A stretch of DNA of 37,976 nt from Coprococcus sp. (GTDB lineage: Bacteria > Bacillota > Clostridia > Lachnospirales > Lachnospiraceae), in assembly GCA_016297325.1 (NCBI GenBank), contig JAEDGW010000012.1, positions 1-37,976 of the forward strand, read 5' to 3'. A program made the position numbers and the translations under genes. Below, piece after piece: positions 31,622 through 37,976 of this stretch. Below the pieces are notes generated by a model. The model made no database searches. It was given only the letters and a program-made list of their open reading frames with translations, and was not told the origin of the DNA. Each line of letters opens with the position of its first letter. Within the stretch, counting starts at the first letter, position 1.

Positions 31622-33061
31622 GTGAGTATATCAGAGAAAAAAGACAAAAAGGTAAAAGTCAGACAATTAAAACTACAGGGAATGGACATTCCTGAGAGTG
31701 TGGATACGGAACTTAAGGCACAGGAGAATCACAGCAAGATGGCTGAGACTCCTGTGCCTTCTCTTATTTTGTCGCTGTCCGTGTCCACGGTTCTTACCAT
31801 GCTCATAGCTACCACCTACAATATAGTGGACACATATTTTGTGTCGGATCTCGGCAAAAGCCAGGTCGCTGCTGTGGGGATCATGTTCTCTGTGATGGCA
31901 CTTATCCAGGCGGTGGGTTACACATGGGGAATGGGCGCGGGAAGCGAGATAGCGAGACTTCTGGGGCAGAAGAAAAAGCGTGAAGCAGAACAGACGATGG
32001 CAACTGCATTTTCGGGAAGCATAGTTTCGGGAGCGGTTATGGCGGCTATCTTCATCCTCCTCAGGGATGACGTTGTAAGGCTTCTCGGAGCCACTGACAC
32101 AAGCAGGGAATATGCAGGGCAGTACGGACTTTATATCATGCTGGCGGCACCGGTCATGTGCGGCGCATATGTCCTCAACAATGCGCTGCGGGCGGAGGGA
32201 CAGCCGTACCTTGCGCTTCTCGGGATATTTGCTGGAGGGGCGGCAAATGCCGTTCTTGACTACGTGTTTATAGACGTGATGAATATGGGGATATCCGGCG
32301 CGGGTATTGCAACGCTTGCAGGACAGAGCGTGAGTCTTATCATCATGTATATGTGTGTCAGGTCTGGACGCAGCGTTGTAAGGCTTCACCTTGGGGATAT
32401 ATGGTCATTCCGGTACTGGACAAAGATCCTTCGCGTGGGAATGCCTTCATTTCTGAGGCAGGGACTTATGTGCCTTGCCGCTGTCATGATAAGCAGAAGC
32501 TGTAGGCAGTATGGTGATGATGCCATGGCAGGGATAACCGTGGCAAATAAGATATTTGCGGTTGTATTTGCGGTGCTTGTTGGTTATGGACAGGGATTTG
32601 CTCCGGTGTGTGGTTTTGCATATGGGGCAAAACTTATGGAGAGAGTCAGGATGTCGCGAAAGTTTACCATGATCACTGCGGTCATCTTCATGGTGTTTGC
32701 CGGGGCGGCTTCGTTCATCTGGGCGGATTTACTTGCCGGTATATTCCTGAGCGGGCAAAATGGGGCGGCTGACATATCGGCGTTTTCAATCAGAGCACAC
32801 GGGATATCCATGCCATTTGCGGCACTTTCGCTGGTGGCTGGGATGTATTACCAGGCTCTTGGTGCATATGGAAAAGCCACGCTGATATCGGCCTTCAGGC
32901 AGGGTGTATTCTTCGTCCCGCTGATGTTCCTGCTGCCGCAGGTGTATGGCCTCTATGGCGTGGCTGTTGTTCAGGCCGCCGCTGACGTGTTGTCAGGCGT
33001 GGCGGCTATCATTATATTTATTCTGACTTGCCGTACACAAATGAGTAGTAGTCGGTGTTGA
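31622..33061 (+). CDS. MATE-family efflux transporter
   Basis: A 479-aa polytopic membrane protein with about 12 TM helices after a charged, 40-residue cytosolic start. It has typical MATE features: PVPSLILSLSVSTVLTMLIATTYNIVDTYFVSDLG at the first helix pair, MGAGSEIARLLGQKK after it, and the mirrored GYGQGFAPVCGFAYGAK in the second half. It exports cationic drugs or metabolites in exchange for Na+ or H+. The start is GTG, 4 bp after the patatin stop. Its last 44 bp overlap the end of the LtaS-like gene on the opposite strand. Confidence 0.93.
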   Translation: MSISEKKDKKVKVRQLKLQGMDIPESVDTELKAQENHSKMAETPVPSLILSLSVSTVLTMLIATTYNIVDTYFVSDLGKSQVAAVGIMFSVMALIQAVGYTWGMGAGSEIARLLGQKKKREAEQTMATAFSGSIVSGAVMAAIFILLRDDVVRLLGATDTSREYAGQYGLYIMLAAPVMCGAYVLNNALRAEGQPYLALLGIFAGGAANAVLDYVFIDVMNMGISGAGIATLAGQSVSLIIMYMCVRSGRSVVRLHLGDIWSFRYWTKILRVGMPSFLRQGLMCLAAVMISRSCRQYGDDAMAGITVANKIFAVVFAVLVGYGQGFAPVCGFAYGAKLMERVRMSRKFTMITAVIFMVFAGAASFIWADLLAGIFLSGQNGAADISAFSIRAHGISMPFAALSLVAGMYYQALGAYGKATLISAFRQGVFFVPLMFLLPQVYGLYGVAVVQAAADVLSGVAAIIIFILTCRTQMSSSRC

Positions 33062-35132
33062 TCATCTCATCGGATATATACAGTCTGTTCTCCACCTCGG
33101 TTATCATGTCATCGACGTAGCCCTCTGGCACTTGTGATTCCGGCATCAGATATGTGGTCTCACCTGTTCCGGCGTTGTACTTCACTTTGTCCGTGATGAA
33201 GCTCTGATTTGCAAATATTACAAGTGAATCACAGTCTGACATGATATTGCGTCCTGCAAGTAATCTTGAGTCAAAGTCTGCACCAAGAAGATTGAGCACT
33301 GTCGGCAGTATGTCAACGCTGGAGCACAATTTGTCAACAGTGACAGGTTTTTCCATGGATGAGCTCCATATTCCAAACTGATTCCTGTGGAGCTCGAAGG
33401 GATCATCCTCCACATCAGATCCTGCAAGTTCGTTGTAGGTGCCGTCGCTTAAGCCGTAAGGGTAGTGGTCAGGGGCGACGATGAAGAGCGTATTGTCAAG
33501 CTTGCCTGCTTCCTCCAGTTTCTCCATGAGGAATTCCAGCGCTTTGTCCAGCTCTATCTGAGCCGCCACGTAGGCGACTGCTTCATCGGAATAATCCTGG
33601 CCGGCCAGGGCTGTTTCGGCTTCCTCTCTGTTCTTCTGACATATATACTGCATATCATAGTTGTACGGAAGATGTCCGGAAAAACTCATAAAGTACATAT
33701 TGAAGTGGTCATCATTTATAAAATCCTCGTACACAGCTTCCATGCACTCAAGATCTGAGTACATGACGTGATCCGGGATGTCGAGTCCTGCACCTATGGC
33801 TTTGAATGTCATGTATCCCATGTTCGGATGCGTTCTTGTCCTGTCGTAATAGGTGGCGTCAAAGTCGTGGTAGCCGTAGCTCTTGTACCCCTCTGCATTC
33901 AGGATATTGCCAAGGGCATATGGCTGGTAGGTATCCGCCGATGCCTCAAAACTCCATTTGGATGATGCCGGGTACTGGCTTAGACAGTTGGTGTATTCGC
34001 CGTCTATGGTGCTGTGATACCACAGAGGATTGTAGAAATTGGTGAATTCAAATCCTTCGTGATAGATCTTGTACAGTGTAGGAGTGGCAGCTTCTGAGAT
34101 GCCGTAGGTGCTCAGGCTTTCCGCTGTGACAAATACCACGTTGTAGCCTTTGAACATTCCGGTGTATTCGTCCTGATATGTCGGCTCCACCCCTGAGAAA
34201 TATGCGGACAGACTCTTTAATTCATCGTCGTCTGTGGAATTGTAGAGCTTTCCGAAATCAATCTCCGGGTCGATCTGGGGTATCGGCACATCCTCCGGTT
34301 CTTCTGTGGCGTTCTCTGTGCCAGAAGTTTCTGCTGCGTCAGGGTTTTGTGTACTTCCCGATATGTCGGTATCCGATGATGCATCTGCGGTCTTTACCGG
34401 AATCTCTGACCCTTCTGCAAGCTCAAATGTCTTGGACGAATTGCTCTTTGTCAGCATGGTGATGCTGTCTCTCGCTGTTGTGACCATGACTCCCAGCTTG
34501 TTCATGGACAGTTCCAGAACATAACGGCCGTGGAAAAGTGCGTATGGAGAATATGCTTCTTTTCCGCTTATGCCGAGAAGGCCGATCGCGGTAATCCACA
34601 TGACTGCGGCAGCTACGACATTTGTGGTCAGTGCACGTATGACTTTGTGGCCGCATTTTCCAAGGCTGCATCTGCCAAATGAGAATAGAAGTCTGTTCAG
34701 TACGATCAGGCATATGAGCGGCAGCAGGAACAAAACTATGAAATACCAGTTGTTTTTAAGTGCATCAAACAGCACTGATCTGAAATTCATGGCGTCCTGG
34801 GCACCGCCTATGGAGACGAGGCTCAGGAAGGTTCTGAATATCTTATAATAGACAAACTGGGCTATGTAGTATACCGTAAATACGCTCCAGAGGAGATAGG
34901 CTGTCACAGCATTTGCCACTCTGTGCCAGAAGGAACAGAGCAGAGACAGGGAAAGACCGCATGCCGCTGCAAAGAGGAGCGGATGTATGATCCCCGAATC
35001 GATGCCTCCGTAGACAGATGCGTGAAACAGGAGCTCCATATATACAAATGCAAATGTGAAAAACAGCATCCTCCACAAGACGGAGGTGCTTCTGATTCTT
35101 GTATGATTTTTTTTGCTTGTGTGTGTGTTCAT
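33018..35132 (-). CDS. LtaS-like membrane sulfatase-fold enzyme
   Basis: 704 aa. Five TM helices lie in the first 200 residues, then a Ser/Thr/Glu-rich linker (about 230-290) and an extracellular alkaline-phosphatase/sulfatase fold. The nucleophile is Thr375 in HSTIDGEYTN, matching the catalytic Thr of lipoteichoic acid synthases. AESLSTYG gives the metal-binding Glu, and SGHLPYN and APDHYPYG supply His and Asp ligands. It probably transfers phosphoglycerol from phosphatidylglycerol to a wall or membrane glycan. AGGAG precedes the ATG by 5 bp. It is 17 bp downstream of the HAD gene. The extra acidic linker is longer than in standard LtaS. Confidence 0.88.
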   Translation of the reverse strand: MNTHTSKKNHTRIRSTSVLWRMLFFTFAFVYMELLFHASVYGGIDSGIIHPLLFAAACGLSLSLLCSFWHRVANAVTAYLLWSVFTVYYIAQFVYYKIFRTFLSLVSIGGAQDAMNFRSVLFDALKNNWYFIVLFLLPLICLIVLNRLLFSFGRCSLGKCGHKVIRALTTNVVAAAVMWITAIGLLGISGKEAYSPYALFHGRYVLELSMNKLGVMVTTARDSITMLTKSNSSKTFELAEGSEIPVKTADASSDTDISGSTQNPDAAETSGTENATEEPEDVPIPQIDPEIDFGKLYNSTDDDELKSLSAYFSGVEPTYQDEYTGMFKGYNVVFVTAESLSTYGISEAATPTLYKIYHEGFEFTNFYNPLWYHSTIDGEYTNCLSQYPASSKWSFEASADTYQPYALGNILNAEGYKSYGYHDFDATYYDRTRTHPNMGYMTFKAIGAGLDIPDHVMYSDLECMEAVYEDFINDDHFNMYFMSFSGHLPYNYDMQYICQKNREEAETALAGQDYSDEAVAYVAAQIELDKALEFLMEKLEEAGKLDNTLFIVAPDHYPYGLSDGTYNELAGSDVEDDPFELHRNQFGIWSSSMEKPVTVDKLCSSVDILPTVLNLLGADFDSRLLAGRNIMSDCDSLVIFANQSFITDKVKYNAGTGETTYLMPESQVPEGYVDDMITEVENRLYISDEMINTDYYSFVYGKSE

Positions 35133-35149
35133 AGTGGCTCCTGTGAAAT

Positions 35150-35758
35150 CTAACCCTGCTGGGCATCCAGCAGATCATCAAGTTCCTGTCTGGCAAGTAT
35201 CGGATCTGTCACGTTCAGCACGTGGAATCCCAGCGCTGCTGCGGCCTCTGTATTGGCCGGTCTGTCGTCCAGAAATACGGATTCTTCAGGCTTTATGTTG
35301 TATTTTTCACAGAGTATCCTGTAGATGGCAGGATCTGGTTTTGTGATGTGGCACTCGTATGACACGACTTTTCCGTCGGTGTATGGCAGGAAATGGAATC
35401 TCGGTGTGTGCAGCGCAAACAGCCTTCTCGGATAATTTGACAGCAGGTAGATGTTGTAGCCTCTGTCCTTAAGTGATTTCAGCCATGTGTCTGTGCCCGG
35501 GAACATGTCAACGACATCATCCAGGTTGTTCATGAACAGATCAATGTAGCTGCTGTATGCCGGGGAGAGTTCTTTGAAACGTGCGATCAGTTCTTCCACC
35601 GGTATATCATCCAGATCAAAGTGATTCCACAGTGGGTGATTTATCATGTTGCGTCCTAAAACTTCGATGGCATCATCTGGTATGCCGAGCTTCTGCATGG
35701 TCGTCTTCCAGTGGAAGTCTATGAGTACCATGCCTACGTCAAATACTATATTCTTCAT
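35150..35758 (-). CDS. HAD-IA family hydrolase (YihX-like)
   Basis: A 202-aa cytosolic haloacid-dehalogenase-like phosphatase. Motif I is VFDVGMVLIDF, with Gly in place of the second Asp as in the DxG(N/G)V subgroup. Motif II is YLLSNYP, the Lys of motif III is in ITKPDPAIY, and motif IV is VFLDDRPANTEAA. These fit sugar-phosphate phosphatases of the YihX/epoxide-hydrolase-N type; the substrate is unknown. AAAGGA precedes the ATG by about 8 bp. It is the first gene of a two-gene unit with the LtaS-like gene. Confidence 0.9.
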   Translation of the reverse strand: MKNIVFDVGMVLIDFHWKTTMQKLGIPDDAIEVLGRNMINHPLWNHFDLDDIPVEELIARFKELSPAYSSYIDLFMNNLDDVVDMFPGTDTWLKSLKDRGYNIYLLSNYPRRLFALHTPRFHFLPYTDGKVVSYECHITKPDPAIYRILCEKYNIKPEESVFLDDRPANTEAAAALGFHVLNVTDPILARQELDDLLDAQQG

Positions 35759-35787
35759 ATGTGTAGTCCTTTCATGTGTGTACAGCT

Positions 35788-35815
35788 GATATAGGTCATG
35801 AAAATTCTACCTCAA
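35788..35815 (-). promoter_or_regulatory. Predicted promoter of the HAD/LtaS-like unit
   Basis: On the minus strand TTGAGG (35815-35810), 16 bp, TATATC (35793-35788), each 4 of 6. About 30 bp before the HAD start codon. Confidence 0.4.
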
Positions 35816-35884
35816 AATGCTGTAAAAATACATACTAAAAATAGGATATAAGTTTGTTTACAGGCTTTTATTTTTGGTGTACAT

Positions 35885-35893
35885 TGGTATAAT
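35885..35893 (+). promoter_or_regulatory. Extended -10 promoter of the exonuclease gene
   Basis: TGGTATAAT: a perfect -10 (35888-35893) with the extended TGn element. No good -35 stands at 17 bp. It leaves a leader of about 65 bp with a small CCGC/GCGG hairpin. Confidence 0.5.
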
Positions 35894-35964
35894 GAATTGT
35901 GAATTCCGCTTTTGCGGGGCAGCCAGGGACAAAAGTATTCCGAACGTAAGGGGAAAGACTGTAT

Positions 35965-36621
35965 ATGAGATACGTTTTTGTGGACTTTGAGATGAATCTT
36001 ATAGATTCTGAACACAAACAGGAAATGAAAATATGTAAGAATGAGATAATAGAAATAGGTGCAGTCAAGCTGGACGACGAGTACAACGAGATAGACTCGT
36101 TCAAGAGCTATGTGAAACCGGTGTATGGATGCATGGCTTCACGTATAATCAAGCTGACGGGGATCACGGATGAGCTTCTCGCGGATGCGCCGTTGTATGA
36201 GAAAGCGATAGGAGAGTTCATCGAATGGTGCAGTGATGCGGATGTGATATATGCCTGGAGTGAGAACGATCTCAGGCAGTTCCGCAAGGAGGCACGTCTC
36301 AAGTCTTACACGCATCCACAGATAGAAGAGACCATAGCCAAATGGAGAGATTTCCAGAAGGAATATGCGAAGATGATAGGAACTTCCAGAAGAATATCAC
36401 TGTCCGATGCGGTGTTCTATCTGGGTGAGAATTTCCAGGGGGCGGAGCACGATGCCCTGTGGGATGCCAGAAATACAGCAGAGGTATTCAAGCTGTCCAA
36501 GGACGAGGAGAAGTTTTTTAAGATCATGGCTCCGGTCATGGACGTATATAAGCCAAAAAAGAAACTGACATATTCCCTGTCCGATGCATTCAGCAATATT
36601 CATCTGAATGATGGGGAGTAG
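35965..36621 (+). CDS. DEDDh-family 3'-5' exonuclease
   Basis: A 218-aa soluble nuclease of the DnaQ/KapD-like group. Exo I is VDFEMN with Asp7 and Glu9. Exo II is the Asp in YAWSENDLRQF. Exo III is EHDALWDARNTAEVF, giving the general-base His and the last Asp. All four metal-binding acids are present, so it should be active on single-stranded DNA or RNA ends. AAGGGGAAAG lies before the ATG. It resembles KapD-type sporulation-inhibitor proteins in layout, but the specific role is not determined. The AI-2E permease gene starts 32 bp later. Confidence 0.88.
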   Translation: MRYVFVDFEMNLIDSEHKQEMKICKNEIIEIGAVKLDDEYNEIDSFKSYVKPVYGCMASRIIKLTGITDELLADAPLYEKAIGEFIEWCSDADVIYAWSENDLRQFRKEARLKSYTHPQIEETIAKWRDFQKEYAKMIGTSRRISLSDAVFYLGENFQGAEHDALWDARNTAEVFKLSKDEEKFFKIMAPVMDVYKPKKKLTYSLSDAFSNIHLNDGE

Positions 36622-36653
36622 ACATCCGGACGAACAACAAGGAGGTTTTGATT

Positions 36654-37976
36654 GTGAATTGGAATAAAAAGGACATTATCAGGATCATGTTCATGCTGTG
36701 CGGGGTGGTACTTTTTGCATATATCCTGTTTAACTTTGACAGGGTGTCACACCTGTTTAGCTGGCTGATAAATATACTCATGCCTTTCGTCATAGGATTT
36801 GCCATAGCATTTGTGGTGAATGTGCCTATGAAGGGGCTGGAGAAGGTGCTGTTCAAGAATGAGAACAGCAGGCTGTACAGGATGAAGAGACCGGTGTGCC
36901 TGATATTGTCGTTTTTGTGTATAATCGCAGTCTTTACATTTGCCATAACGATGGTCATACCGGAGATGTCGAGGACTATCACAGCATTTGCAGAGAAGCT
37001 TCCTGAGGCTATGGATGACATACAGGCAAAGGCCATAAAGATCATGAAGGATCAGCCTGAGATAGTTGACAAGATAAAGAACATAGATATAAACTGGAGC
37101 GCTCTGGTTGCGAATATCGTGGATCTGGTCAAGAATGGAGGCAGTAGTGTACTGTCATCCACGTTCTCCATCGCCAGCAGCGTTGTGGGAGCTGTTGTTG
37201 ATATATTTGTGGGACTGTTCTTTGCCTGCTATATTCTGGCTCAGAAGGAGACTCTTGAGAAGCAGGTCAAGGGTATTCTCTACGCTGTGTTCAAGGAGAG
37301 AAAGGCTGACAGGTTCATACAGACATGTGTGCTGGCTGACAAGACTTTCTCCAAGTTTATCTCGGGACAGTGCCTTGAGGCGTGCATACTTGGACTTATG
37401 TTCTTCATAACGATGACGGTATTTCGGATTCCGTATGCGCTCACGGTGAGTATTTTGATCGCGGTGTTTGCACTTATCCCGGTTCTCGGAGCATTTGTCG
37501 GATGCTTTGCCGGAACCATCATGATACTTGTGGACGATCCTAAGAAGGCTGTTGCCTTCCTCATCATATTTATAGTGCTTCAGCAGATAGAGGGAAACCT
37601 CATATATCCGCACGTGGTCGGAGGTTCTGTGGGACTTCCATCCATATGGGTGCTTGTGGCTGTCATGGTCGGCGGCGATCTGATGGGAGTTCTGGGGATG
37701 TTGATATTTGTGCCGTTCTTCTCGGTGCTCTACGTGCTCTCAGAGGAGTATGTGGTAAAGCGTCTGAAGGCGAAGCACATATCCTGGAAGAAGTACAATC
37801 TTGCCTGTGAGATCCCTGAGGGACGGTGGGATGGCAGGCTGGATGAGCAGGGAAACAACGAGAAGCGGTCTAAAGTGAAGTCGGAGGACGGCGGAGATGC
37901 ATCGGGTGTTTCTGGAGCTGTGTCAAATCTGGATGCCACGGGAACCACTTTAAATTCAGATGCTACAGGAAATGAT
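36654..37976 (+). CDS. AI-2E family (PerM-like) permease, 3' end outside the window
   Basis: The frame opens with GTG 36654, 7 bp after AAGGAGG, and stays open for 441 codons to the window edge, so the C-terminus is cut off. There are about eight TM helices in the usual pattern: two near the N-terminus (LCGVVLFAYILF, LMPFVIGFAIAFVVNVP), an extracytoplasmic helical stretch, then the conserved core GQCLEACILGLMFFI, ALIPVLGAFVGC, QQIEGNLIYPHVVGGSVGLPSIWVLVA. Family members export small molecules or ions; substrate unknown. A Ser/Gly/Asp-rich hydrophilic tail follows residue 390. It probably shares a transcript with the exonuclease gene. Confidence 0.9.
   Translation, partial: MNWNKKDIIRIMFMLCGVVLFAYILFNFDRVSHLFSWLINILMPFVIGFAIAFVVNVPMKGLEKVLFKNENSRLYRMKRPVCLILSFLCIIAVFTFAITMVIPEMSRTITAFAEKLPEAMDDIQAKAIKIMKDQPEIVDKIKNIDINWSALVANIVDLVKNGGSSVLSSTFSIASSVVGAVVDIFVGLFFACYILAQKETLEKQVKGILYAVFKERKADRFIQTCVLADKTFSKFISGQCLEACILGLMFFITMTVFRIPYALTVSILIAVFALIPVLGAFVGCFAGTIMILVDDPKKAVAFLIIFIVLQQIEGNLIYPHVVGGSVGLPSIWVLVAVMVGGDLMGVLGMLIFVPFFSVLYVLSEEYVVKRLKAKHISWKKYNLACEIPEGRWDGRLDEQGNNEKRSKVKSEDGGDASGVSGAVSNLDATGTTLNSDATGND

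Noticed and set aside
33018..35132. Arylsulfatase
   Set aside because: The five-TM N-terminus and Thr nucleophile fit LtaS-like enzymes; no CxPxR sulfatase motif is present.

Overview
The window looks like a piece of chromosome from a gut Clostridia of the Lachnospiraceae (Coprococcus/Eubacterium type). This rests on moderate GC, strong AGGAGG ribosome sites, FabD/FabG/FabF type II fatty-acid genes, an atpBEFHAGDC operon with many TTG starts, [FeFe]-hydrogenase maturases, and AgrC/LytTR-type signalling genes. The species assignment is an inference. No rRNA, tRNA, CRISPR array, transposase or phage gene was seen.

Layout. (1) 0.1-1.8 kb: fabD-fabG, ending in a strong terminator. (2) 1.9-7.6 kb: a decaying Agr/Lyt-like signalling block. 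It holds three GHKL sensor-kinase genes, all damaged or degenerate, a small cupin, a large XRE-type regulator on the minus strand, and a LytTR response regulator whose receiver domain is split by a frameshift. (3) 7.6-14.7 kb: a cell-surface and cell-wall block with a secreted double ricin-lectin/M23 endopeptidase, a Big2-domain secreted protein, a zinc-ribbon/repeat/VWA/C-type-lectin membrane protein, and a NagZ-like GH3 enzyme. (4) 14.8-17.3 kb: fabF with its own promoter, and an orphan CbiT-like protein. (5) 17.4-19.4 kb: an S24-like XRE repressor with its promoter and a palindromic operator, a structured non-coding stretch, and a HAD phosphatase. (6) 19.5-25.9 kb: the F1Fo ATP synthase operon. 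(7) 26.2-33.1 kb: a PlsC-type acyltransferase, a one-TM protein with an acidic repeat tail, hydG-hydF, a patatin lipase and a MATE transporter. (8) 33.0-35.8 kb, minus strand: an LtaS-like sulfatase-fold enzyme and a HAD hydrolase. (9) 36.0 kb to the edge: a DEDDh exonuclease and an AI-2E family permease that runs off the window.

Most notable signal. Two copies of the same promoter architecture flank the LytTR regulator: two 9-bp boxes of the form (A/C)AAGTT(G/A)TG, 21 bp apart start to start, then 9 bp, a weak -35, 17 bp and a -10. One copy (6767-6834) precedes the regulator itself. The other (7665-7732) precedes the secreted lectin-M23 peptidase gene. This is the geometry of LytTR/AgrA-class binding sites, so the peptidase and the Big2 gene behind it look like direct targets of the regulator. 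The sensors and the regulator nevertheless carry deletions and a frameshift, so the circuit looks either recently broken or, where single bases decide, affected by sequence errors. A second single-base problem sits at codons 2-4 of atpB.
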